Source of the DNA: a virus
Virus record (IMG/VR): IMGVR_UViG_3300034073_003340
Location: 248,001 to 312,000 of that record
Reading direction: 5' to 3' (one strand)
Length of the DNA: 64,000 nucleotides
Numbering within the stretch: the first letter of the stretch is position 1; each line of letters opens with the position of its first letter. Both the position numbers and the translations under genes were made by a program. Of the stretch, positions 32,583 through 40,913 are shown in pieces. The notes below the pieces were generated by a model. It ran no database searches and was not told where the DNA came from. It was given only the letters and a program-made list of their open reading frames with translations.

Positions 32583-32950
32583 GGCTTTGCCAACTTGGTA
32601 ACAGATTCCCAATCACGACGAAGTTGAAGCATCTTATCCTTGTCGGCCTGGGTTAGCGTCCCAAGTTTGTTGAGATTTCTACAACGTTCCAATTCTTCTC
32701 GGTATCGTTTGAAGAGCGAATACTGTAGAATATCCTCTTCACTTGGTTGGCTTTCCAACTGTAGATCAGAACTTTTGATTACATCATACCAAGGAACTCC
32801 AATGAGTTCAGGCCCGAGAAGTCCTTGATCAAGAATGCTCTGAATGGCTTTGTCAATTCTCATATCAGCAGCAGGGCCAAGATCTTTCAGGGTGAATGCT
32901 TGATCGCCAATAAAGAGAAAGATGCGATCATCTATAGATTTCTTGGCCAT
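32579..32950 (-). CDS. hypothetical helical protein
   Basis: 123 residues; C-terminal half likely a helical hairpin (RCRNLNKLGTLTQADKDKML). Unknown function. Confidence 0.62.
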   Translation of the reverse strand: MAKKSIDDRIFLFIGDQAFTLKDLGPAADMRIDKAIQSILDQGLLGPELIGVPWYDVIKSSDLQLESQPSEEDILQYSLFKRYREELERCRNLNKLGTLTQADKDKMLQLRRDWESVTKLAKP

Positions 32951-33000
32951 TTTTAATACCTAAATTGACTATATGGATATTATGAACATAGGATTATCCT

Positions 33001-33327
33001 ATGTCAAATAGTCGCACGAGTATTTACGTTATTGGCCCCGAGGGTGGGCCTTTTAAAATTGGTTATAGCGCCTGTCCACACAGCCGGTTATCATCGCTCC
33101 AGACTGGATCAACTCAAAAGTTGATTTTACATTATAGCGAAGAAACAGACACCGAAATTGCGAGGGTGATTGAACAATTGATCCATCGCCAGATTGGACA
33201 CAAGAGAATTCGTGGAGAATGGTTTGATGTTGGTTTGGATGAAGCAATTGGAGAGGTAAGGTTCGCCTTTATCCGTTGGGAAGATGAACCTTACCTAGTT
33301 TCCAAATTCAAAAACAAGCTTCTTTAG
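33001..33327 (+). CDS. GIY-YIG nuclease-fold protein (T5orf172-like)
   Basis: 108 residues. IYVIGPEGGPFKIGYSACPHSRLSSLQTGS matches the T5orf172 variant of the GIY-YIG fold: the Y-V-I strand, then K-I-G, R-x-x-x-L-Q-x-G-S, and a later H-R-x-I-x-x-E-W-F. Possibly a DNA-nicking or homing protein. TTGACT, 18 bp, TAGGAT and six bases precede the ATG, again a leaderless layout. Ends in TAG. Confidence 0.75.
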   Translation: MSNSRTSIYVIGPEGGPFKIGYSACPHSRLSSLQTGSTQKLILHYSEETDTEIARVIEQLIHRQIGHKRIRGEWFDVGLDEAIGEVRFAFIRWEDEPYLVSKFKNKLL

Positions 33328-33773
33328 GAAAGAAGCGACTTCACAATGGCACTGGCCTTTGCCTTGTCCAGCGAAGTCCCAAAGGTCTTGGTCAGGCTGG
33401 CCATGATGCCACCCATTGCCTTCATGTTCTTTTCCGACAAGCTAGCAATCAAGCTTTCAGCTTCGCCACGGATCTCATCCTCACTGGCCATCTGCGGCAG
33501 CAAGGACTCGAGGATCTCGAGTTCAGCCAGCGACAGTTCGTGGTCAGGCTTGAGGCTTAGGGTGTCCTTGACCTGCTTGATAGCCTTTTGAATTGCCCGC
33601 AGGGCGTCCTCATCATTGGCCTTGACCGTCGAGAGATCAGCACCGGCCTTGACCGCGCGCTCCTTGGCATTCGCAGTAGCGGTAGCTTGGACGCTCTGGA
33701 AGCTGCCGGCAAGCGGGTCGCGGGCCTTCCGCAGTTCGAGGGTTTTTGCGTTCAATGCGGCGAGCACACTCAC
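33324..33773 (-). CDS. YqeY/GatB-tail-like protein
   Basis: 149 residues, GTG start overlapping the upstream TGA. Helical throughout. AIQKAIKQVKDTL, ELAELEILESLLPQ and AMGGIMASLTKTFG follow the order of the YqeY (Aim41) family, which resembles the tail of the GatB amidotransferase subunit that binds tRNA. A tRNA-related role is inferred. Divergent from the GIY-YIG gene with a 4-base overlap of ends. Confidence 0.75.
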   Translation of the reverse strand: MSVLAALNAKTLELRKARDPLAGSFQSVQATATANAKERAVKAGADLSTVKANDEDALRAIQKAIKQVKDTLSLKPDHELSLAELEILESLLPQMASEDEIRGEAESLIASLSEKNMKAMGGIMASLTKTFGTSLDKAKASAIVKSLLS

Positions 33774-34255
33774 TGTGATTCTCCATTTTCCATCTTGATC
33801 GTCACTTTAACGTCCAAACCCTCATAACATTTTCTGAGTCGTTCGCAAGTGGAATTCACCCTATCTTGTCGCCTAAATTTTTTGGCTTCCTCTATCGTGT
33901 CCACGAGTTTGGGAGATAGCTTGCCAGTGAACTCATTCTTGATTGACTTCTCAATAGGCGGCAAAGGCTTGGAATAAGTGGGCAGGGTTCCCTTTCGGTG
34001 GTCGCGTTCATAGCGGGTGCGATTCGGACCGCGACGAAACGGATAACCAACTCGACTCTCTGCCCATCGTTGCTGTAAAGCTATCGAGGGGTTGCCGTCC
34101 TTTTCAAAGTAACGCACCATGGGTTCTTGATTACTCACCGTGACTTCAATGGTCTCAGCGATCTCCCCACCATAGAAGCGATGCCCCACTTGAATATAAA
34201 AGTAGGAACCTCGGGGTAGTTTCTCATCACTGCGCAGGGTTGGTAAATTAGCCAC
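33770..34255 (-). CDS. hypothetical basic protein, GTG start
   Basis: 161 residues; a strand-rich N-terminal half (GSYFYIQVGHRFYGGEI) and a basic helical C-terminus. GGAGATTT lies before the GTG. Third gene of a four-gene unit. Confidence 0.62.
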   Translation of the reverse strand: MANLPTLRSDEKLPRGSYFYIQVGHRFYGGEIAETIEVTVSNQEPMVRYFEKDGNPSIALQQRWAESRVGYPFRRGPNRTRYERDHRKGTLPTYSKPLPPIEKSIKNEFTGKLSPKLVDTIEEAKKFRRQDRVNSTCERLRKCYEGLDVKVTIKMENGESQ

Positions 34256-34568
34256 GAGGCGTAAATCTCCACGTGTGGCTATTTTCGGGAGTCCAGGATA
34301 GTTTGGCTTTCAACATATCGCGTCCACAGGTTTCCCAACAAGCCAACATACTCATAAAAGGCTCTGAAAGGAATATATCAATCATCTCCTCACCAATTGG
34401 ATTTGGATTGTCATTAGCGGCGATAAACTGTTTCTGGAGATCTTCAAATATCTCATTAAAAGAAGTCCCGTTTAAGCGATTCGCGGCCCTGCTCAACGCC
34501 TCATAACTGAAATTTTGAAATCGGTTGAACGTATCCTTTGATTCGTCGCTGCCACCAAAACCGGACAT
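34248..34568 (-). CDS. hypothetical protein
   Basis: 106 residues, helical; overlaps the previous stop (TGATG) and the next GTG. Resembles small phasin-like helical proteins in composition (FQNFSYEALSRAANRLNG) but length and motif do not settle this. Confidence 0.6.
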   Translation of the reverse strand: MSGFGGSDESKDTFNRFQNFSYEALSRAANRLNGTSFNEIFEDLQKQFIAANDNPNPIGEEMIDIFLSEPFMSMLACWETCGRDMLKAKLSWTPENSHTWRFTPRG

Positions 34569-35125
34569 CAGTCGTTCCTTCTACCATTCCAGGTTTTCAG
34601 CTTGAGGCGATTGTCAGGCACACCTAGCCAATGATCCCTGACCTTACCAATGGTAAGGTGTAGACCAAAGTCATAGGGAAGATCAAACTCCTTGCGAATA
34701 TCCAAGAGCCAAGGACTCTTGACTTCAACAAAGAAGAACTCACCTTTTGCCAATTGGACATTAGGGCTATAGAGGAAGTCAACCTCTCGTCCCTGATACT
34801 TGCCCCACATAGCATCCTTTTGCCACTTGGGAACCTGGCGAAGATCATTCCTGCCACGAATGACACTGACATGAGCATCACCGCTGGGCTGAAGAATTCC
34901 ATGGCCTTCAGCGCCGGTCATGTTCATAAGGTTGCGATCCACGAACCAACGGAACATTCGAGTGATTTCACGATCGACCTCGAGGACCAGCCAATCTTGC
35001 GTATTCTTCTTGTTCTTACGCTTGGGGTCATAGACTAGCACGCCACGGCTTTTATGCCATCCGGCCTCGCCCAGCATCAGCTTGGGCTTTAGGGCTTCGC
35101 GCCTTCCAGGGGTCAACGTGTTCAT
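34568..35125 (-). CDS. 2H-phosphoesterase-like protein
   Basis: 185 residues. Two H-h-(S/T)-h motifs, HVSVIRG near residue 86 and HLTIGKV near residue 160, are spaced as in the 2H superfamily (2'-5' RNA ligase, cyclic phosphodiesterase, and the swiss-army-knife RNA-repair group). These act on 2'-5' or cyclic phosphate ends of RNA or nucleotides. A role in tRNA end repair or in removing cyclic oligonucleotide signals is possible. Leaderless: ATG six bases after TAAAAC. Confidence 0.65.
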   Translation of the reverse strand: MNTLTPGRREALKPKLMLGEAGWHKSRGVLVYDPKRKNKKNTQDWLVLEVDREITRMFRWFVDRNLMNMTGAEGHGILQPSGDAHVSVIRGRNDLRQVPKWQKDAMWGKYQGREVDFLYSPNVQLAKGEFFFVEVKSPWLLDIRKEFDLPYDFGLHLTIGKVRDHWLGVPDNRLKLKTWNGRRND

Positions 35126-35131
35126 GTCTTG

Positions 35132-35159
35132 GTTTTAACACCAGTTCTTATCCTGTCAA
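35132..35159 (-). promoter_or_regulatory. promoter for a leaderless mRNA
   Basis: TTGACA (35154-35159), 16-bp spacer, TAAAAC (35132-35137), six bases to the ATG at 35125. Confidence 0.82.
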
Positions 35160-35160
35160 G

Positions 35161-35187
35161 GAAAAAGGGCAGATTTCTCTGCCCTTT
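35161..35187 (-). terminator. rho-independent terminator
   Basis: Stem AAAGGGCAGA/TCTGCCCTTT with GAAA loop and T tract on the minus strand, 27 bases after the gene at 35214. Confidence 0.82.
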
Positions 35188-35213
35188 TCCAACTTTGGTG
35201 CGACCCAAAGGAT

Positions 35214-35588
35214 TCAAACAGCTTCGACAAATTTCTTCTTGGAGACGTCCCAATCATAGGACTTGCCGGCCATGCGCAGAGCAACCAGAGCGTCGAGGTT
35301 GATGTTTCGGAAGGCACCCTTTTCCATCTCTTCAACGCTTTTGCCCGCGTTGTAGGGAGCCTTGGGGTCCATCTTCTGCATGTCGAAAACCGTCAGGAGG
35401 TTTTTGCTTGCCGGATCATAGGACTGGCCAACTCCCTTGACACCCTTCTTCACGCCGCGACGACAATTCATAGTGCGCAGGGAGGGCTCGCCGGGCTTTG
35501 CCGTGCGCTTGACAAAGTCCACAGTGAACAGTTGTCCACCCTTGGTATTCTCGAGGAACTGTTCCAAAGTCATTTCGGCTCGCGCCAT
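35214..35588 (-). CDS. hypothetical early protein
   Basis: 124 residues starting MARAEMTLEQF behind GGAGATCGCAC. Basic; KGGQLFTVDFVKRT and LRTMNCRRGVKKG suggest an SH3-like or small beta fold seen in phage proteins. Probably highly expressed, with its own promoter and terminator. Confidence 0.7.
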   Translation of the reverse strand: MARAEMTLEQFLENTKGGQLFTVDFVKRTAKPGEPSLRTMNCRRGVKKGVKGVGQSYDPASKNLLTVFDMQKMDPKAPYNAGKSVEEMEKGAFRNINLDALVALRMAGKSYDWDVSKKKFVEAV

Positions 35589-35616
35589 GTGCGATCTCCC
35601 TAAAAGTTGATACATA

Positions 35617-35988
35617 TCAATTAACAGAGAAATCGCACCTTGTCAACCGACCCTTAGACTTTTTTCGTCTTTTTGAACTATTGACGGTTTTCTTCGGTGG
35701 CATCTTAATTCCACCGTAGCCAATACTCTGAACTTGGGCTCCGTTCTTAGCAGTAACCACAAGATCATGATCACATGCGTTGAGCAAAGCTCTTACAGTA
35801 GCAAGCTGTGGAAAGCGCGTTTCCCTGTAAAGCCACTTGCTGATCGTCTGAGGGGTCGGGCCGCCCCTCTCATGAACCCGTTTGAGTGACTGACCACTGT
35901 TGATCATAACAGCAATGCTGTCGTCGCGAAGATCCTCAAGGTCGACAAGAGGCTTTCTCGCGCCCGGTTCATCTAACTTCTTAGCCAT
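35617..35988 (-). CDS. HTH (XRE-like) DNA-binding protein
   Basis: 123 residues. LKRVHERGGPTPQTISKWL is a helix-turn-helix, and FPQLATVRALLNACDHDLVV matches the last helix of Cro/C1-type repressors. C-terminus is basic. Probably a transcriptional regulator; ribosome site GGAGATCGAAAC follows directly behind the ParB-like gene. Confidence 0.75.
   Translation of the reverse strand: MAKKLDEPGARKPLVDLEDLRDDSIAVMINSGQSLKRVHERGGPTPQTISKWLYRETRFPQLATVRALLNACDHDLVVTAKNGAQVQSIGYGGIKMPPKKTVNSSKRRKKSKGRLTRCDFSVN
35619..35646 (-). promoter_or_regulatory. early-type promoter
   Basis: TTGACA (35641-35646), 16-bp spacer, TTAATT (35619-35624); lies within the end of the HTH gene. Confidence 0.65.
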
Positions 35989-36000
35989 GTTTCGATCTCC

Positions 36001-37329
36001 TTAAAGGCTTGGCAATTCCCACTTGATTCGGATACCCCGAATCTTCTTGTTCTTCTGAAAGGCCAAAAATCCTCGGAAGAGAACTTCTACCTTCTGCTCT
36101 CTTACCAAGGAACTGAACGCGATCAGCTTTTCGCGAGTAATATAAGCTGGACTGTCAGCAGAGATATTCACTCCAGTTATGACCTGATCTAGGAACGTTT
36201 GGGCAGCAACAGGATCCGCTTTGCTCATAGCATAGTGACAAAACGCCATAACACTTGGCGGGGCTAGACGTTTGCTCTTATTACCATGCTTGTATGGATA
36301 TTGGCTAGAGATGTCGAGTTGTTTGTCAGAGCGTGCTCGCTCGTAAATCTCACTAGCTGTGATGCGATTCATATAGGCAAAGTTCTGCCCTTGGTTACGC
36401 TCATAGGCTAAAACAAACCGGGCAAGAGCAGCCAGAGTGGTTGGTTGAGTAAATCCGTCAACGCTTAGATGATCATGGGCTCCTCTATTGGCACCAGTAT
36501 CAACTGTTCTGCGAGTGTTGCGCTCAATACCAAATACAAAGAGCACCGGGATGCTCTTACCTGTCTCGATTACAGCAAGGCTACGATGCTGACCATTGTT
36601 GACTAGGCCTTCCTTGCTGATAATGATTGTTTCGCCGTTGAAGTCCCAGCGACCTTCGTTGATGTCCGAGACGTACTGACTCAATTTAGAGGTCCGAACC
36701 GGACGATTTCCGTCGTTATGGTCGATAAGGACCCTAGCTAGAGCTGGGGTCATGTCAACCTTTTGGGTATGAACTTTGGCTTTGCCTTTTTGGACCTGTG
36801 ATTCATACCAAAGAGCTGCTCCTTCATCAGTATCCAAGTCAGCCTGGATAGCATTATCGGCTTCAACCGCCATAATGTCTTCGGAGAAGTGTGTTCCGGG
36901 GAAATGAGTTTCAAAGGAAGTCTCTTCCTTTAGAGCTTCAATATCAAGAAAAGTGCTTGTCACTGCCGTAGGTAGTTCGTCGATAAATTCAATCGACTCA
37001 CGATCTGGATTGAACCTGCCCTGGAGGCGTAGAGCTTTCAACTCCATCCCAGGGGTGGTTAATCCTGTAAGATGATGCTCACCAAGACTATTGGCATAAG
37101 CAAATCTGCCTTTTACACTAGTCGAGAGCTTTACACCTTCAGTCCCAAGATCTAGACTAAGAATGCCGTCTTTATGTGACATCTTAATTCTCTGATGTTC
37201 TTCTGGAACGTTGACCAGAAATTCCTTGCTAACTCCAACTGACCATACCAGTCTTGAATGGGATTTGCTTCCCATTCTAACACTACTGAGTCTCAGGTCG
37301 ATAGGGGCTTGAAACACATTTTTAGTCAT
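36001..37329 (-). CDS. ParB/sulfiredoxin-fold phage protein
   Basis: 442 residues. The N-terminal 190 are strand-rich and unassigned. From about 205: RPVRTSKLSQYVSDINEGRW, then INGxT-like FNGETIIIS, GLVNNGQHRSLAVIETG and FGIERNTRRTVDTG, the pattern of ParB-like (ParB/Srx fold) phage and actinobacterial proteins where NGQHR is the nucleotide-binding GxxR box. ParB-fold proteins may bind CTP, act as nucleases or modify nucleotides; which applies is unknown. The helical C-terminus includes AYERNQGQNFAYMN. Confidence 0.75.
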   Translation of the reverse strand: MTKNVFQAPIDLRLSSVRMGSKSHSRLVWSVGVSKEFLVNVPEEHQRIKMSHKDGILSLDLGTEGVKLSTSVKGRFAYANSLGEHHLTGLTTPGMELKALRLQGRFNPDRESIEFIDELPTAVTSTFLDIEALKEETSFETHFPGTHFSEDIMAVEADNAIQADLDTDEGAALWYESQVQKGKAKVHTQKVDMTPALARVLIDHNDGNRPVRTSKLSQYVSDINEGRWDFNGETIIISKEGLVNNGQHRSLAVIETGKSIPVLFVFGIERNTRRTVDTGANRGAHDHLSVDGFTQPTTLAALARFVLAYERNQGQNFAYMNRITASEIYERARSDKQLDISSQYPYKHGNKSKRLAPPSVMAFCHYAMSKADPVAAQTFLDQVITGVNISADSPAYITREKLIAFSSLVREQKVEVLFRGFLAFQKNKKIRGIRIKWELPSL

Positions 37330-37564
37330 TGGTAGGTTCCGATCTCATAGTTGATATTACGGTTTTAACAAAGGTCTTTTCAGCAGCTTGTTTGTCGCTT
37401 TGGAATTCATCCAAAGCTCGTTGTAGAGCCGGATTAGTCTCAGGGTCAAAGAACAGTTTTATGACAGTACTGGCCAGATATAGCTTACTCATACCAGTCT
37501 GTTTGGCAATAACATCTAGGGCCTGGCTGGCTTCTTTGGTTATGGCAACGCTGGTGTGGCTCAT
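37322..37564 (-). CDS. small ribbon-helix-helix-like protein
   Basis: 80 residues. TSVAITKEASQALDVIAKQTGMSK looks like a strand then two helices of a ribbon-helix-helix DNA-binding unit. Overlaps the start of the ParB-like gene by 8 bases. Possibly autoregulatory. Confidence 0.55.
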   Translation of the reverse strand: MSHTSVAITKEASQALDVIAKQTGMSKLYLASTVIKLFFDPETNPALQRALDEFQSDKQAAEKTFVKTVISTMRSEPTND

Positions 37565-37573
37565 GGACGTCTT

Positions 37574-37984
37574 TCAATAAATTGATATTGCTGGAACAGG
37601 TAGACGCACCGGTGTCATATCATGAACTGTGGAATGTGGTTTGAGGTAAAATACCTTCTTCAATTTTCCAGCCGGTTCCAAAGTATATCGGGTTCGTCGG
37701 TCAAGCCCAAAAGTTTCAAACTCTTGGAGTGGGATACAAAGTTGCCCAATAGTCTTGTGTTGGTAGAAATAAGGCACCATTGTTTTCTCAAGACTGGCAT
37801 TTTTTGAGAAACGGAGGAATGTGTTGTCTTTGACGTTTTCAAAGACAACATAACTACCAAGAGATGTCATAATCCTATGACAATGTATATTGAGATGAAT
37901 CCTGACTCGGTTAGAATCATACAGCGGATCCAGTTGTCTGGCTACTGATTTTCGCCAGTCCCAGTTTCTATAATCGCCGCCCAT
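37574..37984 (-). CDS. hypothetical protein
   Basis: 136 residues, basic, strand-rich. TTGACA (38037-38042 region) and a 16-bp spacer place a promoter about 50 bases upstream. No recognised family. Confidence 0.62.
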   Translation of the reverse strand: MGGDYRNWDWRKSVARQLDPLYDSNRVRIHLNIHCHRIMTSLGSYVVFENVKDNTFLRFSKNASLEKTMVPYFYQHKTIGQLCIPLQEFETFGLDRRTRYTLEPAGKLKKVFYLKPHSTVHDMTPVRLPVPAISIY

Positions 37985-38059
37985 ACTGATCCGATCTATA
38001 AGTTGGCGTTGTCAGCTAACTTATAGATTTGCTATAGATTGTCAAGAACTTGCTTATAG

Positions 38060-38497
38060 CTAGATTATAGCTTTGATTTTAGACTCCAGGATCTCATCTA
38101 CTATAGCAAAAAGCATTGCTTTTTGAACGATCTGTAGAGCCGTGGTGTTTCTATTATGTTGACTATTCAGAGACAGAAAGAGGCCGCATGTCTGATAGCT
38201 GAAAAGATCAAACGATTCGATATTTTCAAAACTAACCTTCATATGAAGGCCGTTGAGCTTGAGTAGATTTACCTCCAAGCTCTTTTTAAAATCTCTTATG
38301 AACCAAGGCCCTCCGGCCATTGCTATCATATTTTTGTCAGCAAAAAATCGGCCTTTGGGCTCACGCTTGTGTAGCTCAAATACGAGGTAAGGGGTTGACA
38401 GGCAAATAGTCTCATTGGAGTCACTGAATTTGCTAGTGAAGCTATCGCCCCTGAAAATTCGGGCAGTGTCTGTTATGTTTCTTGTTAGCTTGCTCAT
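38060..38497 (-). CDS. hypothetical protein
   Basis: 145 residues. Mixed fold, C-terminal helix AMLFAIVDEILESKIK. Lower GC than neighbours. TATAAA lies 7 bases before the ATG, and a long hairpin at 38516-38554 stands just upstream. Ends in TAG. Confidence 0.62.
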   Translation of the reverse strand: MSKLTRNITDTARIFRGDSFTSKFSDSNETICLSTPYLVFELHKREPKGRFFADKNMIAMAGGPWFIRDFKKSLEVNLLKLNGLHMKVSFENIESFDLFSYQTCGLFLSLNSQHNRNTTALQIVQKAMLFAIVDEILESKIKAII

Positions 38498-38515
38498 GTG
38501 TCACTTTATAAGATA

Positions 38516-38554
38516 ATGACGGGGAGAACAAGCCAAAGCCGTTCTCCCCGTCAT
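38516..38554 (-). terminator. strong hairpin upstream of 38497
   Basis: Fourteen-base-pair stem ATGACGGGGAGAAC/GTTCTCCCCGTCAT with an 11-nt loop. Ends the preceding transcript, or sits in the leader of the next gene. Confidence 0.6.
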
Positions 38555-38555
38555 C

Positions 38556-38784
38556 GTTAGCCTGTTTACCCAGCATCTAATCTCATATCGGGTCGCAAGT
38601 CAATACGGAGATCAAACACTATACCACATGCCTATGCCGAGTCCAAGAACCTCCTAAGAGCCCCAGTCTAGCCTATCCCCACTGCTAAGGCAACAACGGG
38701 AACCCCTCAACAGGCCACTTCTTATCATAATCTTTTAGCATCAATAGTGCAAGAAGTTTACCTATGTGAACCCAGTATCTGCGT
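38556..38784 (-). other. 229-base stretch without a confident gene
   Basis: Contains two promoter-like sets on the minus strand (TTGGAC-17 bp-TATAGT and TTGACT-17 bp-TTAGAT). An 18-codon ORF (MLKDYDKKWPVEGFPLLP) is open but lacks a ribosome site. Confidence 0.4.
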
Positions 38785-39276
38785 TCAGCCGTGCTTTTTC
38801 GTCGACGAGTGTGTGAAAAGTGCTACACCAGAAAGTGCTAGTCCCATAATAGGGACAGTGAATAATCCAAATCTAACAATGAGCATCACTGCCGTGCTGA
38901 CTTCGCTATATGTCAGGTAACCTGCAAAATGAATTACCATGGTTATCATAAACAAAGCAAAACATAGAGCAAAAGATGAAGCAACAGCTATAGCCCAACT
39001 TGCTGCGATATCTTCCGCAAGGCTTGCTGGTTTTTCCGGTTCTTGAAAATGCTCGACGACTTTCCATCCCGACTTTTGGGCCAATTCGTCGGCGTAACGA
39101 TCTGCCATAGCCTTGTTGTTGGTGTTGAAGATCACTTTGATATGAACCCCCTCGGGGGTTTCAAAATATGCTTCGTAGGATTCAGGAGCCGATGTGTTGC
39201 CTGAACTGGGTATGAATACGGGGATCAGCTGAGGACCGTTGGGACCAGTAGTCATACCAAAAGTTATCTGTGTCAT
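38785..39276 (-). CDS. two-helix membrane protein on a predicted leaderless mRNA
   Basis: 163 residues. A soluble N-terminal part (ligand-like strands around YEAYFETPEGVHIKV) and two hydrophobic segments at about 90-115 and 125-152. ATG lies six bases after TATCAT. Function unknown. Confidence 0.65.
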   Translation of the reverse strand: MTQITFGMTTGPNGPQLIPVFIPSSGNTSAPESYEAYFETPEGVHIKVIFNTNNKAMADRYADELAQKSGWKVVEHFQEPEKPASLAEDIAASWAIAVASSFALCFALFMITMVIHFAGYLTYSEVSTAVMLIVRFGLFTVPIMGLALSGVALFTHSSTKKHG

Positions 39277-39282
39277 GTGTCA

Positions 39283-39310
39283 ATGATACACTTTGATACA
39301 TGGAAGTCAA
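39283..39310 (-). promoter_or_regulatory. promoter for a leaderless mRNA
   Basis: TTGACT (39305-39310), 16-bp spacer, TATCAT (39283-39288), six bases to the ATG at 39276. Confidence 0.8.
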
Positions 39311-39312
39311 TC

Positions 39313-39612
39313 CTACATAAAGGTGATGCGAAGATAATTAGTTGTCATCGCCATACGGGGACCATCATCTACTATAGGCCCGCTTATACTTTCAATACGA
39401 TCAAATACATAGCCTCCGGCTTTGTCGCAGATTCTCGCGCTCATGATCTTTTTGAGGTCAGCAACGGATAGGTCACTGTCAACTATCATACGAAACATTC
39501 TGATATCGTGATGTTCATTGAACTGTGCCACATGAACATAGATGCCAAACTCTTTGGCCACGACTTCAGTAAAAAGATGATCTTTGGGATATTCACGAAC
39601 ATCGATAATCAT
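39313..39612 (-). CDS. hypothetical protein
   Basis: 99 residues, starts MIIDVREYPKDH, ribosome site GCGAGGT. Small alpha/beta fold; unknown. Confidence 0.6.
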   Translation of the reverse strand: MIIDVREYPKDHLFTEVVAKEFGIYVHVAQFNEHHDIRMFRMIVDSDLSVADLKKIMSARICDKAGGYVFDRIESISGPIVDDGPRMAMTTNYLRITFM

Positions 39613-39639
39613 ACGGACCTCGCAGGTTGCTATCCTACT

Positions 39640-40088
39640 TATCCGTCGATTGGATAAAGAGTTCTTGAGTAGAAAGGCCAGTTTCCCCTATTGATCTGGC
39701 ACCACCCGCAGGGCTCCAAGCAACCTTGATAGTATCTAGGCATTGTTCTACCCAAGCTATGGTGTCTTCTCGAGGAAGAACTCTTCAACCGCGCCGGGGT
39801 TTCCATCCCACCTATCTTTGATAGGATCTATATCATACTATCAACTTACTACTCAAAAATCTCAGTCATACGTCTGGCCTCCACATTACCAGCACCGGCG
39901 TAAAGAGGTATTCAAGACCTCTTGGCCCATCCAGAGCCTCACCTAGAGCACCATGGGTGGCCTCTACGCCCTAAAGAGAATCGAACTCTTTGCCGCTTGA
40001 GGATCTGCCCTTGTTGCCGGCCGAACAACATAACCGCCCATCTACATGGGCTTGGCGTTGAGCAGGGCCACGGCCCCATCATATGACT
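39640..40088 (-). ncRNA. candidate structured RNA with tRNA-like T-loop
   Basis: No plausible ORF. A promoter (TTGACA, 17 bp, TATGAT at 40095-40123) would start a minus-strand RNA near 40088. It folds into GCCCA/TGGGC, TTGTT/AACAA and AAAGAG-TTCGATT-CTCTTT, a 7-nt T-loop as in tRNA; ACGCC upstream can pair with GGCGT after the T-arm. D-arm and anticodon arm are not canonical, so I do not call it a tRNA. Confidence 0.4.
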
Positions 40089-40094
40089 TCCCTT

Positions 40095-40123
40095 ATCATA
40101 AGATAGGTTTTCAAAGTTGTCAA
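40095..40123 (-). promoter_or_regulatory. promoter of the candidate RNA
   Basis: TTGACA (40118-40123), 17-bp spacer, TATGAT (40095-40100). Confidence 0.6.
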
Positions 40124-40155
40124 ACTAAATAGGTCATATGATGAGGTAACCCATT

Positions 40156-40881
40156 ATGTTTGTGAGAATCCTATCCATGGTGTCTATCTTCCTGCTTTTT
40201 ACAGGGGATAGCTTACCAGAGATGGGAAAGCTAGGTCAACCCGAGGGAGTGGTAATAGAAACAGTCCCACAACAAATCTTAAACAAGATCGACCCTCCCC
40301 AGTCAAAAATTCTAACCTGGGAACAATATCAAAAAGCTTTGGATTATGGTAAAGTTGCCCTCGAAGATCAATGTCAGGAGCAACCAGAAGCACTATGGTG
40401 CTCTGATCAACCCTTGAAAGAAAAGACATTAACTCCTTGGCAGATTATGAATATTAGTTTGGAAACCAAGGATAACTTTAGATATGTTTCAGACTTAATT
40501 GATATCTGGCGTATTCACAGCTCTTCAGTTATAGATGGAAAAGTCTGGAGAGGTGATTGTGACGATCTTGTGTCAACTACCAATGATATGATGATCAGAA
40601 ATGGACAACCTCGCAACAAGGTCTGGTTTGCCTTAGTGAACGTTTCTAATCGAAAGATATTGGATCATCTTGTAGGAATTGTCGAGGATGCCGACGGTCG
40701 CTATTGGGTAGTGGGTGATACTTCCCAGCAGAATGCTTATCCAATTGAGCATTTGAAATACAAAGTGGTAGCAATAGCGAGAGCCTCGGATGTAAAGGCT
40801 TGGTTTGATCCTAGAGAGGTCAAATTCTTCCCTGTGAGGGTCTTAGAGAACCAACCCAACATAGAAACAGTTGCGCTATAG
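40156..40881 (+). CDS. secreted transglutaminase-like cysteine proteinase
   Basis: 241 residues with an N-terminal hydrophobic signal or anchor (about 4-17). WRGDCDDLVSTTNDMM carries the Cys, DHLVGIVEDADGRYWVVGDTS the His and the final Asp, the catalytic triad of bacterial transglutaminase-like cysteine proteinases (BTLCP type). It may act on envelope proteins or be carried in the virion. Plus strand, ribosome site GAGGT, followed by a terminator. Ends in TAG. Confidence 0.72.
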   Translation: MFVRILSMVSIFLLFTGDSLPEMGKLGQPEGVVIETVPQQILNKIDPPQSKILTWEQYQKALDYGKVALEDQCQEQPEALWCSDQPLKEKTLTPWQIMNISLETKDNFRYVSDLIDIWRIHSSSVIDGKVWRGDCDDLVSTTNDMMIRNGQPRNKVWFALVNVSNRKILDHLVGIVEDADGRYWVVGDTSQQNAYPIEHLKYKVVAIARASDVKAWFDPREVKFFPVRVLENQPNIETVAL

Positions 40882-40885
40882 AAGG

Positions 40886-40913
40886 AAACGGGGAGGCTCA
40901 GCCTCCCCGTTTT
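40886..40913. terminator. terminator after the proteinase gene
   Basis: Stem AAACGGGGAGGCT/AGCCTCCCCGTTT followed by TTC. Confidence 0.8.

Noticed and set aside
38556-38784. Protein gene ending EGFPLLP
   Set aside because: The frame has no good start or ribosome site and is closed by TAG inside the upstream gene.
39640-40088. tmRNA or ordinary tRNA
   Set aside because: There is a T-loop arm, but no alanyl acceptor, tag reading frame or canonical D- and anticodon arms.
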